From Bradyrhizobium quebecense (GTDB taxonomy: Bacteria; Pseudomonadota; Alphaproteobacteria; Rhizobiales; Xanthobacteraceae), in assembly GCF_013373795.3 (NCBI RefSeq), contig NZ_CP088022.1:1-64000 (forward strand): a stretch of DNA of 64,000 nt. The letters are read 5' to 3'. The stretch's first letter is position 1, and every line of letters begins with the position of its first letter. Below the pieces are notes generated by a model. That model was not told where the DNA came from. It made no database searches and saw only the letters and a list, made by a program, of their open reading frames with translations. The position numbers were made by a program, and so were the translations under genes. Shown one piece after another: positions 1 to 9,903 of this stretch.

Positions 1-481
1 CCCACAATCCTGCGGGCATAGGCGTCGATGACAAAGGCGACGTAGACAAAACCCGTCCAGGTCGCGACATAGGTGAAGTCGGAGAGCCAGAGAACGTTCG
101 GCCTTGGCGCCTTGAACGGGCGATTGACGTGATCCAGCAGGCGTGGCGCAGCCTTGTCGCTGATCGTGGTCTTGATGGGTTTGCCGTGGATCACCCTTGC
201 AAACCCATGTTCCGCATAAGTCGCGACACTGTGCAACGGGCAACATCGAAGCCTTCGCGCTTGAGCTGGCGCCAGACCTTGCGCACGCCGTAGAGGGAAA
301 AGTTTTGATCGAAGGCGCGCCGAACCTCGATCTTCAGGGCGGCGTCCGGCTTGGCGCACGTCGACAGCCTGGCGGGATCGCGCCGTTTGGCCACATGGGC
401 GTGGTAGGTCGAGGGGGCGATCAGGCAACACCTGACAGATCGGCTCGACCCCATGCGCCCCACGATGATCGTCAATGAAGG
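1..481 (-). pseudogene. IS3-family transposase OrfB, frameshifted and cut by window edge
   Basis: OrfB is the DDE catalytic subunit. Homologous sequence can be followed in three frames. An N-terminal stretch (IDDHRGAHGVEPICQVLP) runs to about 433. The central part (IAPSTYHAHVAKRRDPA... to MRNMGLQG) is in a second frame. After about 191 the sequence continues in another frame as VIHGKPIKTTISDKAAP and then LSDFTYVATWTGFVYVAFVI, which holds the first two catalytic Asp residues. The breaks look like a 1-base gain near 431 and a 1-base loss near 191. The protein cannot be made whole. Confidence 0.85.
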
Positions 482-484
482 CGA

Positions 485-814
485 TCATGGCTTGGACCGG
501 CGGTCGAGCTCCGCCATCGCAAGATAAGCGCTCGCCTTGCGCAGGATCTCGTTGGCCTGTCGAAGCTCACGGTTCTCCCGTTCCAGGGCCCTCAGCTTCT
601 CGGCCATCTCCGTCGGAACGCCGGTCCGCTGCCCGCTGTCGATCTCGACCTTCTTGACCCAGTCATGTAGCGTCTGCGGTGTGCAGCCAATCTTGGCGGC
701 AATCGATCTCACCGCCGCCCACCGCGAAGGGTGCTCGCTGGCGTGATCCGGAACCATCCGAACCGCACGGGCCCGAACCTCGGGTGAAAACTTGTTCGTC
801 GTCTTGCTCGTCAT
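485..814 (-). CDS. IS3-family transposase OrfA (109 aa)
   Basis: This is the DNA-binding OrfA of an IS3-family transposase. The N-terminal half is a helix-turn-helix of the type [12 protein letters not shown]...[13 protein letters not shown], and it is followed by a leucine-zipper-like coiled coil ([20 protein letters not shown]) that ends [10 protein letters not shown] chose the ATG at 814 because family members start MTSK or similar; the longer open frame to 910 runs across the IS terminus. In intact elements a programmed -1 frameshift near the end of orfA joins it to orfB. Here orfB is broken, so OrfA alone cannot move the element. Confidence 0.85.
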   Translation of the reverse strand: MTSKTTNKFSPEVRARAVRMVPDHASEHPSRWAAVRSIAAKIGCTPQTLHDWVKKVEIDSGQRTGVPTEMAEKLRALERENRELRQANEILRKASAYLAMAELDRRSKP

Positions 815-915
815 GGCTCCATCCTCTCGGGAGTTGGAGCCTCCGGCAAACCCGGGGCGGTTCAGACTGCAACAAAAGTGAGTCAGAGCCAATTTTTTAC
901 GTCGTCCCACAGCGC

Positions 916-945
916 TCGTCAGGTACTCGACAGCTTCCTCTCATA
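916..945 (+). promoter_or_regulatory. tts box (TtsI-binding promoter element) of the effector gene
   Basis: The sequence TCGTCAGGTACTCGACAGCT followed by TCCTCTCATA closely fits the rhizobial tts-box pattern TCGTCAGcTTnTCGaaAGCT...CCTCATA as I remember it. TtsI is a NodW-type response regulator made in response to plant flavonoids through NodD, and it switches on type III secretion genes through this box. The box lies about 200 bp upstream of the effector ATG on the same strand, a usual distance. The match is by eye. Confidence 0.8.
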
Positions 946-1147
946 GCAAAAATTGTGGGGAAGAACATCCGAGTGTCCGACTGCCTGCGGCGCGGACGGT
1001 TCGGATCCACGCTGGTTTGTTGCTGGATCCAACGTTGAGAGCACATTCTGTGCTGTGGATTTGGTCGCCGCGCTGCCGTCTCGATTGCCCCGCGCATGAG
1101 ATCCAAACCGAGCTCTGATGCGCCTATATCTTCGAAAGTGAGAACGG

Positions 1148-4100
1148 ATGGATTTCACCTCAACTAGCCGATTGCAGCAACAATCGAACAGCGCCGCCCA
1201 GCAAGAGACTGCACCGGTGTCCCCGTCGACAGACGCGGCGGCCTTTGAGCGGCAGCTAAGCGAGATCACCCGTCCAGGTGATCGTGTGCTGATGCAGACC
1301 CCCCCCCATCAAGTCGCCGCATCGCCATCGGAGGCGCAGCCCATCATGCAGGCGAGCGGGCGCGAATGCCCTCCAGCGTCGCAGGGTAAAGGCGGCGGGC
1401 CGATGCCAGGCGCCTCGGCGCTGCAGCCTGGCCAGTCAACAGAGGTTTACGGTACCCGCAGGCGTCCTCTTTATTCCCAAGATGCTGACCTTATTTTGGA
1501 GCTTGAGGAGGCCTTCATCAAAGGGGGGGCTGCCGAACGCACTGCCAAGGAGAATGTAGGTCATCTTCTCAGATTGGGCCGCTGGCTCTTTGAAAACAAA
1601 AAGCAGGCCATTGCTGCTCGGCTCGACGACGAGTCGTTGACCGTTGATGCGTGCGAGTTCTTCGGAAAGGGTAATCCCACGAGACTCCTTACGGCAATAG
1701 GTCATCTCCGGACCTCGCAGTCGACGGGCGGAATCGTGCCGATCGCAGACCGCGCTAAGCTGAATCCTTATCCCCAGGACGCGGCTCTCATCAAAGAGTA
1801 CAAAAACGAAGCAACGACAGGTACCGCCAGTACCTATGCATTTGCCCTTAGCAGTTTCAGTGACTACCTGCGTGAAAACAACAAGAAGGGCATTGCTGCT
1901 CGGCTTTCCGGCAAGGCGTTGGATGGAGATGTCGGAGACTATAAGAAGGACGCCGGTGGTAATAGGCGGATCGGTGCCGCACTGACCCATCTCCGAAAAT
2001 CGTCGGCCGGCGCTAAGGCGATGGAGCTTGAGCGCCATATTTCCCCCTTTCCTGATCCCGAACGCGCGGCCCTGATGGAGCCGAGGCGGGTCAGCGACGC
2101 CGCTGCGGAGCACAGCGCGTCGCAGCGAGCTTTCAGTCGGCCAGAGGAGCTTCCTGCAGAAGGCTACGATCAGGATTTGGTTTTGGGGCTGATGGACGAA
2201 CCCGGTCCGTCGCACTCGGCGCTGCAGCCGGCTCGATCAACTGGGGTTCGCAGGAAGCAGCCTCTTTATTCCGAGGACGGTCCCCTTATTTCGGGGCTTG
2301 AGAAGGCCCTCATCAAGGGCGGGGCCACCGAAATCACCGCCAAGGCCAATGTATGGCCCCTTCGCAGCTTTGGCCGCTGGCTTGTCGCAAATAACAAAGA
2401 GTCCATTGCTGCTCGGCTTAACGACGAGTCGTTGACCGTTGATGCGCGCGAGTTCTTCGGAAAGGGTAACCCCACGAGACTCCTTACGGCAATAGGTCAT
2501 CTCCGGACCTCGCAGTCGACAGGCGGAATCGTGCCGATCGCAGACCGCGCTAAGCTGAATCCTTATCCCCAGGACGCGGCTCTCATCAAAGAGTACAAAA
2601 ACGAAGCAGCGACAGGTACCGCCATTACCTATGCATTTACCCTTAGCAGTTTCAGTGACTACCTGCGTGAAAACAACAAGCCGGGCATTGCTGTTCGGCT
2701 TTCCGGCAAGGCGTTGGATGGAGATGTCGAGGATTATAAGAAGGACGCCGGTGGTAATAGGCGGATCGGTGCCGCGCTGGCCTATCTCCGAAAATCGTCG
2801 GCCGGCGCTAAGGCGATGGAGCTCGAGCGCCATATTTCCCCCTTTCCTGATCCCGAAGACGCGGCCCTGATGGAGACGAGGCGGGTCGGCGACGCCGCTG
2901 CGCGGCACAACGCGTCGCAGCGAGCTTTCAGTTGGCCAGAGAAGCTTCCTGCGGAAGCCCACGATCAGGATTTGGTTTTGGGGCTGATGGACGAACCCGG
3001 CCCGTCGTCCTCGGCGCTGCAGCCGGCTCGATCAACTGGGGTTCGCAGGAAGCAGTCTCTTTATTCCGAGGACGCTCCCCTTATTTCGGGGCTTGAGGAG
3101 GCCCTCATCAAGGGCGGGGCCACCGAAACCACTGCCAAGTACAATGTAAATCGCCTTCTCAGCTTTGGCCGCTGGCTCTTCGCAAATAACAAAAAGTCCA
3201 TTGCTGCTCGGCTCGACGACGAGTCGTTGACTGTTGATGCGCGCGAGTTCTTCGGAAAGGGTAATCCCACGAGACTCCTTACGGCAATAGATCATCTCCG
3301 GACCTCGCAGTCGACGGGCGGAATCGTGCCGATCGCAGACCGCGCTAAGCTGAATTCTTATCCCCAGGACGCGGCTCTCATCAAGGAGTACAAAAACGAA
3401 GCAACGACAGGTACCGCCAGTACCTATGCATTTGCCCTTAGCAGTTTCAGTGACTACCTGCGTGAAAACAACAAGAAGGGCATTGCTGCTCGGCTTTCCG
3501 GCAAGGCGTTGGATGGAGATGTCGAGGACTATAAGGACGCCGGTGGTAATAGGCGGATCGGTGCCGCACTGACCCATCTCCGAAAATCGCAGGCTGGCGC
3601 TAAAGCGATGGAGCTCGAGCGCCATATTTCCCCCGGTCCTGATCCCGAAGACGCGGCACTGATGGAGCCGATGCCCGCCGGCGGCGCCGCTGCGCAGCAC
3701 AGCGCGTCGCAGGACGCGGGCAGTTGGCCAAAGGAGCTGCTTCCTGTAGAAGGCTACGATCAGGATTTGCTTTGGGAGCTGATGGACGAACCCGGCCCGT
3801 CGTCATCTCTTCTTGAGCCAGCCGCGCGCCATGACCAGTCATCGGATCCCGGAGAGTCCATTCGTCCCTTGAATTGGGGCTACGACCGCCAGCAGTTCCC
3901 GGACGAGCCGATCGGTGCACTTGCCAAGAGCAACCTCCTGCCAAGCGAGGAGGTCGTCATCAACGATGAGCATGACACAGCTGAATTGAGGCCAGCGAAG
4001 AGGCCGAGGACCCTAGACAATCTGCACGGCGTTGCCATTGAGCGGCAACTGAGCGAGATCGTCGCTTCAGGCGGTCGCCTGCTGACGTCGGCCCCCACCC

Positions 4101-5359
4101 ATCAACTGGGTGCATCGCCATGGCAGGCGCAGCCGACGATGCAGGGGAGTGGGTACCAAGATGCCACGGCGCTGCAGCGAGCTGTCAGTCGGCCATTGGT
4201 CCTCCCGGAAGGTTATAATCAGGATCTGCGTTTGATGGTGGAAGACGGCCCACCGTGGCCCGGGGTTCCCCCGGAGCAGGCGCAGGACATAGTCCAAGCT
4301 GGACAGCAGGAACCTGCCTGGTCCGCCTCAACCTGGTCGCCGCAGATGCCGCTCAACTTTGATTGGAGTATGTGGCCGATGCTGGAAGCATCGCCAGCGC
4401 AGGCTGCCAGGGCTCGTTCAAGCACCTACGCTGGTCTTGAGCCATTTCTTGCTCTGAATGCGCCGACACCGTCCGAGTTGGGCGACGACGCTCACTTTGC
4501 GCCAGCGCACTCTACCAGGGCTCCCTCAGACATCTACGCTGGTCTTGAGCCATTTCTTGCTCTGAATGCGCCGACACCGTCCGAGTTGCGCGACGATGCT
4601 CACTTTGAGCCAGCGCAGGCTGCCGGGGCTCGCTCAAGCACCTACGGCGGTCCTCCATTGGTTGATCTGACTGCGGCCACGCCGTCTGAATCACGCGGCG
4701 ATGTTAATTCTGTGCCGGCGTTTCCGAGCACCTCCTACGATGCTCAGATCGGGGCTTTAGGTCCGACAGCCTCGCCTCACGGCCGCGGGCTGGTGCTCGA
4801 GGACACGGAATGGCTGGGCGACGAGCATGTCCTGAGAGATTACCAGCTCCTGGCGCAAGAGTTGGGGGGGGACAATCCGAATCTCGCCGCCCGGACGCGG
4901 TTCGTGGATCCTCTCATAACCCTTGTTAGCCTGCGCTTGGGCACCGAGAGCGAAATGCTACGCGCATTCCAGCGCATCGTCCATGATCAGAATGGTGACG
5001 ACACAGCCGACTTCCTGTTCCTGCCAGTGAACAATGCCCGTGCTACGAATCTCCCCGGCACCCATTGGTCGTTGCTGTTTGTTGATCGCCGCGACCGCGA
5101 AAGGCCGGTTGCCTATCGCTACGACTCCATGGGGGAATACAACAACACGCCCGCAGCAGAGCTCGCAGCAAGGCTGGGCGCCCGCCTGGAGTCACGCGGC
5201 ATGACCCAGCAGCTGAACACTTATGATTGCGGCGTCTTCGTGGTGGACGGCACGCGGGCGCTGGTTAGGCAATTGGAGCAAGGACGAGCACCACACCTGC
5301 TGAACCTCAGCAGCCTCGTTGCCAATCGGCGGGCGCTGCAGAACCGACTCAGGGGCTGA
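1148..5359 (+). CDS. nopD: NopD/Bel2-5-like type III effector, C48 SUMO protease with internal repeats
   Basis: This 1403-aa protein has the layout of the rhizobial effectors NopD and Bel2-5. It has a polar Ser/Gln/Pro-rich N-terminus suited to type III export, three long internal repeats (residues about 92-888), a basic nuclear-localisation-like stretch (PAKRPRTL, near residue 955), two short degenerate repeats containing LEPFLALNAPTPSEL, and a C-terminal Ulp1/C48 cysteine protease domain. The catalytic triad is visible: His1306 in GTHWSLL, Asp1326 in RYDSMG and Cys1361 in YDCGVFV. Family members remove SUMO from proteins in the plant nucleus and alter nodulation. Two LVLGL stretches (from residues 344 and 609) fit the EAR repressor motif LxLxL. 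The gene stands alone behind a tts box, is visibly more A+T-rich than the downstream chromosome, and is flanked by IS remnants. The catalytic domain is certain; the name nopD is by resemblance. Confidence 0.88.
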   Translation: MDFTSTSRLQQQSNSAAQQETAPVSPSTDAAAFERQLSEITRPGDRVLMQTPPHQVAASPSEAQPIMQASGRECPPASQGKGGGPMPGASALQPGQSTEVYGTRRRPLYSQDADLILELEEAFIKGGAAERTAKENVGHLLRLGRWLFENKKQAIAARLDDESLTVDACEFFGKGNPTRLLTAIGHLRTSQSTGGIVPIADRAKLNPYPQDAALIKEYKNEATTGTASTYAFALSSFSDYLRENNKKGIAARLSGKALDGDVGDYKKDAGGNRRIGAALTHLRKSSAGAKAMELERHISPFPDPERAALMEPRRVSDAAAEHSASQRAFSRPEELPAEGYDQDLVLGLMDEPGPSHSALQPARSTGVRRKQPLYSEDGPLISGLEKALIKGGATEITAKANVWPLRSFGRWLVANNKESIAARLNDESLTVDAREFFGKGNPTRLLTAIGHLRTSQSTGGIVPIADRAKLNPYPQDAALIKEYKNEAATGTAITYAFTLSSFSDYLRENNKPGIAVRLSGKALDGDVEDYKKDAGGNRRIGAALAYLRKSSAGAKAMELERHISPFPDPEDAALMETRRVGDAAARHNASQRAFSWPEKLPAEAHDQDLVLGLMDEPGPSSSALQPARSTGVRRKQSLYSEDAPLISGLEEALIKGGATETTAKYNVNRLLSFGRWLFANNKKSIAARLDDESLTVDAREFFGKGNPTRLLTAIDHLRTSQSTGGIVPIADRAKLNSYPQDAALIKEYKNEATTGTASTYAFALSSFSDYLRENNKKGIAARLSGKALDGDVEDYKDAGGNRRIGAALTHLRKSQAGAKAMELERHISPGPDPEDAALMEPMPAGGAAAQHSASQDAGSWPKELLPVEGYDQDLLWELMDEPGPSSSLLEPAARHDQSSDPGESIRPLNWGYDRQQFPDEPIGALAKSNLLPSEEVVINDEHDTAELRPAKRPRTLDNLHGVAIERQLSEIVASGGRLLTSAPTHQLGASPWQAQPTMQGSGYQDATALQRAVSRPLVLPEGYNQDLRLMVEDGPPWPGVPPEQAQDIVQAGQQEPAWSASTWSPQMPLNFDWSMWPMLEASPAQAARARSSTYAGLEPFLALNAPTPSELGDDAHFAPAHSTRAPSDIYAGLEPFLALNAPTPSELRDDAHFEPAQAAGARSSTYGGPPLVDLTAATPSESRGDVNSVPAFPSTSYDAQIGALGPTASPHGRGLVLEDTEWLGDEHVLRDYQLLAQELGGDNPNLAARTRFVDPLITLVSLRLGTESEMLRAFQRIVHDQNGDDTADFLFLPVNNARATNLPGTHWSLLFVDRRDRERPVAYRYDSMGEYNNTPAAELAARLGARLESRGMTQQLNTYDCGVFVVDGTRALVRQLEQGRAPHLLNLSSLVANRRALQNRLRG
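1421..3811 (+). repeat. Three tandem 795-801 bp in-frame repeats inside the effector gene
   Basis: The units start at 1421, 2222 and 3017, each at a CTGCAGCC. They have a 795-bp period (265 codons); the first unit is 6 bp longer near its start. Long stretches are nearly identical at DNA level, for example the segment around TTCGGAAAGGGTAA at about 1660, 2457 and 3250. Each unit splits into two related halves of about 85 residues (YxQDAxLI...ENNKxxIAARL...AAxxHLRKS), so the block is really six helical modules. The near-identity points to recent duplication or ongoing homogenisation. Confidence 0.93.
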
Positions 5360-5553
5360 TGTCGTACGCATACGACGAAGCTTTCAATTACCCATAATTT
5401 CGCCGACTCGCGCTGATCCGCGAAATCTTGAATCGAAAGTATCACTTGTGATTCGGGGATGTCCCGGGTTCTGTTGAATTTCTGAAGAGGTCGGCGTTGC
5501 CCACCTTGAGCCGGTAGGCTCGGGGTGCTGATTCCACAAAGAAGAGCAACGCC

Positions 5554-6106
5554 ATGATAGAGATATCACACCGGCTGGTTGGCCGGCGACCGGGGCGGTG
5601 GACGAAGCGTTTGCAGAAGTGCGGGCGAGCTTCGATCGGTTCTGCCTTGCGGCAGGGATCGAGGCGCTCGGCACGATGATGGAGGCGGATGTTGTGGCGG
5701 GCCGCGCCACGATCGCGAGGCGGCGCGGCGGACGCACCTTGGGCCGAACGCGGGGACGGATCGGCTTCCACGGCGGCAAGATCGAGGTCGAGCGCCCGCG
5801 GGTCCGGGGCGTGGATGGCGGCGAGGTCACGATCCCGAGCTGGGAAACGGCGGCGCAGGAGGATTGGCTCGGTCGCGGGGCGATGAACCTGATGCTGATC
5901 AATGTGTCGACGCGCCGGTTCGGCCGCGCCGTCCGGCTGCCCGAGGGTGACGTGCCGGTACCGCCCGGATCGGGGGTTTCGAAGTCGGCGGCCTCGCGGA
6001 GGTTCGTAGCGCTGTCGGCGGTGCGGCTGGCTGACTTCATGGCTGCCGATCTGTCCACGCTCGACCTTCTGGTGGTCCAAATCGACGGGCTGCATCTCGG
6101 TGCGGA
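5554..6106 (+). pseudogene. IS256-family (mutator) transposase, N-terminal fragment
   Basis: The sequence reads MIEISHRL from 5554, shifts frame near 5575, then continues as VDEAFAEVRASFDRFCLAAG through FVALSAVRLADFMAADLSTL to LVVQIDGLHLG. The last motif holds the first catalytic Asp of mutator-type transposases. Homology then stops abruptly where IS21-like terminal repeats begin. An intact protein would be about twice this length, so this is a 5' remnant with a frameshift. The element's left end probably lies near 5467, but I cannot fix it. Confidence 0.8.
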
Positions 6107-6204
6107 TTCCGATGATCTCGCCCGGGTGTACCGATTTGATCTCGCCCAGGATTCCGAGATGATCTCGCCCACCATTCCGATTTGATGTCGCCCGGGGGCG
6201 CGAG
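6107..6204. repeat. Short imperfect repeats resembling an IS21-family terminus
   Basis: Four copies of a motif close to ATTCCGATTTGATCTCGCCC occur in about 90 bp (variants GATGATCTCGCCC, TTTGATCTCGCCC, GATGATCTCGCCC and TTTGATGTCGCCC). IS21-family elements carry several such repeats near their ends. No istA or istB sequence is present, so this is only an end fragment that cuts off the IS256 remnant. Assignment to IS21 is by pattern and is tentative. Confidence 0.5.
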
Positions 6205-6676
6205 TGAAATGGACCCCGATTTTGGGATCAGAGGTCAGTTGGAAAAGGGCCGCTCCGTTTGATACACGGAGGGCATGATGACGACGAAGACGAGACGCAA
6301 GATCGACGCGGCACTGAAGGCAAAGATTGCGCTGGAAGCCGTGCGGGAGCAGGCGACGGTGGCCGATCTGGCCCAGCGCTATGAGGTTCACCCGAACCAG
6401 ATCTATGCCTGGAAGAAGCAACTGCTGGACCAGGCGGCGCGGACTTTGATGTGGGTGCCGGGCGCGAGAGCGAGGAAACGCGCGAACGCGAGATCGAGAA
6501 GCTGCACGCCAAGATTGGACAACTGACGGTCGAGCGCGATTTTTAGCGCGGAGGTTCGGAAGATGAGCACGCCGGACCGTCGAGGAATGCTCGATCGCGC
6601 GGACAAGGCGCTGTCGATCCCGTCGGCAATGCCTGTTGCTTGGCATCGCGCGCTCCGGGGTCTACCGGCCGCCCCT
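6205..6676 (+). mobile_element. IS3-family remnant: broken orfA and start of orfB
   Basis: The remnant begins near TGAAATGGACCCCGATTTTG, a terminus typical of another IS3 subgroup. OrfA starts at 6275 or 6278 (MTTKTRRKIDAALKAKIALE, then VADLAQRYEVHPNQIYAWKK), but its coiled-coil part is frameshifted near 6440 so that the reading frame ends early at 6526. OrfB begins MSTPDRRGMLDRADKALSI at 6563 and has a 1-base gain near 6620. Sequence like the family's IARSGVYRPP is still readable in another frame up to about 6675, where the IS stops and SDR sequence begins. Confidence 0.8.
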
Positions 6677-7198
6677 GTCTTCGGCAGGCTTGATGCCGCC
6701 TACAACAATGCCGGCGTCCAGAATGTCGCGGTGGAAGCTGCCGAGTCCACACGGGAGGATTTTGACCGAGTGATTTCGATCAATCTGCGCGGCGTATGGA
6801 GTTGCATGAAATTCGAGCTCCGACAGATGCTCAAGCAGGCTAACGGTGCAATCGTCAACTGCTCTTCCATCGGCGGCTTGGTCGCCGGCCCCAAACGCGG
6901 AACATACCAGGCCTCGAAGCACGGGGTGTTGGGGCTCACGAAAAGCGCAGCGCTCGACTACGCCGCAAGGGGCATTCGCATCAATGCGGTATGCCCGGGT
7001 ATCATCCATACGGCAATGTTAGACAAGATGATGGCCACTCAGGCAGACGCCCTCAACGCGATGCTGCAGAACGTTCCCATCGGCCGGCTTGGCCGCCCCG
7101 AAGAGATCGCAAGCGCCGTGCTCTGGTTGTGCAGCTCAGAAGCAAGTTTCATGGTCGGTCACGCGCTCGCCGTGGATGGCGGCTATACCATACGTTGA
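6677..7198 (+). pseudogene. Short-chain dehydrogenase/reductase, 5' end lost to an IS3 junction
   Basis: From residue VFGRLDAAYNNAGVQNV onward this is an SDR with the NAG motif, the catalytic Ser in NCSSIGG, the YxxxK motif in YQASK and a normal C-terminus (VDGGYTIR). The Rossmann N-terminal part with TGxxxGxG, about 85 residues, is missing. In its place the open frame continues upstream into IS3 orfB sequence, so a chimeric 211-aa ORF can be read from 6563. Without the NAD(P)-binding motif it is unlikely to be active. It is closely similar to the intact SDR at 9904-10668, whose residue 85 onward lines up with it. Confidence 0.85.
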
Positions 7199-7216
7199 AC
7201 TGTGGGATCGCCCACA

Positions 7217-8110
7217 TCAGGGACGATGCCGGAGCGCCTCTACCAACAGCGCAAAGGCCGCAGAGGGTTGGCGCCGGCTGGGATAGTACAGATGGTAGCC
7301 CGGATACGGAGGGCACCAGTCGTCAAGCACCCGTTTAAGCCGGCCCTTGTTGATGTGTGGTTGCACCAGACCCTCCGGCAGATAGGCCAATCCCAAACCT
7401 GCGAGCGCGGCGTGGAACATCTGGGTCGTGGTGCTGAAGAACAGTTGGCCTTCGACGCGAACTTTCAGTGCGCGTGAGCCCTTGCCGAACTCCCAGGCGT
7501 ATAAGCCACCATGGGTGGGCAGACGCAGATTGATGCAATTGTGCTCAACCAAGTCTTGCGGCTTCTTCGGTACGGGCTGATTTTTGAAATAGGACGGAGC
7601 GCCGACCACGGCCATGCGTGCATCCGGTCCGATGCGAACGGCGATCATGTCCTTCGCCACCTGCTCGCCGTCCCGCACCCCGGCATCGAAGCGCTGCGCG
7701 ACGATATCCGTCAGCCCGTAATCGCTGACGATCTCGACCTTGATGTCCGAATTTTCGCGAAGCAGCTTCGCGAGCTTCGGCAGGAGTACGGCGTCGGTGG
7801 CATATTCGGTGGCCGTGATGCGGATCGTGCCCGAGGGTTTTTCCCGAAGGTCGCTCAGGGCCGCAAGCTCCCCCTCGATCTCCTCTATCCTCGGGCTGAC
7901 GTTTCGCAGAAGGCGCTCGCCGGCAGCCGTGGGCGACACGCTCCGCGTAGTGCGCGTCAGCAGGCGCAGCTTGAGACGGGCTTCGAGCTCCTTGACGGTG
8001 TAGCTGAGCGCCGACTGCGACACGCCTAGTTTCGCCGCTGCCTTTGTGAAACTCCCCTCCTGGGCGACGACGAGAAAGACCGAGAGATCGTCGAGATTGC
8101 CACGCCGCAT
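7217..8110 (-). CDS. LysR-family transcriptional regulator (297 aa)
   Basis: It has an N-terminal winged helix-turn-helix (residues about 5-63, including FTKAAAKLGVSQSALSYTVK) and a substrate-binding domain with the usual LysR layout (SGTIRITATEYATDAVLLPK..., GLGLAYLPEGLVQPHI). Its length is normal for the family. It is transcribed away from the cupin, aldo-keto reductase and SDR genes to its right, so by the usual LysR arrangement it probably controls that divergent operon from the 125-bp intergenic region. The inducer is unknown. In this subgroup (DUF-free, redox/aldehyde operons next to AKR and SDR genes) oxidised or carbonyl compounds are plausible inducers; that is inference. Confidence 0.9.
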   Translation of the reverse strand: MRRGNLDDLSVFLVVAQEGSFTKAAAKLGVSQSALSYTVKELEARLKLRLLTRTTRSVSPTAAGERLLRNVSPRIEEIEGELAALSDLREKPSGTIRITATEYATDAVLLPKLAKLLRENSDIKVEIVSDYGLTDIVAQRFDAGVRDGEQVAKDMIAVRIGPDARMAVVGAPSYFKNQPVPKKPQDLVEHNCINLRLPTHGGLYAWEFGKGSRALKVRVEGQLFFSTTTQMFHAALAGLGLAYLPEGLVQPHINKGRLKRVLDDWCPPYPGYHLYYPSRRQPSAAFALLVEALRHRP

Positions 8111-8201
8111 TTATCGATCCTGTTGATAGGTCCATCCCGATTATAGCGTCTAATCCCTATAGATGCGCGCGCTAAATTAGGAGCAGCGATTACCGAAGCG
8201 G

Positions 8202-8213
8202 CCCCCCCCCCCC
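8202..8213. repeat. Run of 12 cytosines upstream of the cupin gene
   Basis: A homopolymer of 12 C lies 22 bp before the cupin ATG at 8236, between the divergent LysR and cupin genes. Long C tracts slip during replication and can alter promoter spacing or leader folding. Whether this one varies is unknown, and tracts of this length are also prone to sequencing error. Confidence 0.9.
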
Positions 8214-8235
8214 GCGACGCGACGGAGTTCGTCCG

Positions 8236-9862
<1,627 letters not shown>

Positions 9863-9903
9863 CTGCACGCGTGCCGGAACGACGAACATACAGGAGAGCT
9901 ACC

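Larger units (their letters stand above)
1..864 (-). mobile_element. IS3-family element, 3' part outside the window, decayed
   Basis: The element runs leftward off the window edge. Its 5' terminus lies near 864, where the minus strand begins TGAACCGCCCCGGGTTTGCC, a terminal inverted repeat typical of rhizobial IS3-family elements. It carries the usual orfA and orfB pair; orfA is open but orfB has two frameshifts, so the copy is probably dead. The terminus lies only about 50 bp upstream of the tts box of the effector gene. The other end and any target duplication cannot be seen. Confidence 0.85.

Noticed and set aside
1436..3700. Three similar minus-strand open frames inside the effector gene
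   Set aside because: They are shadows of the three in-frame repeats; repetition comes from the plus-strand coding sequence.
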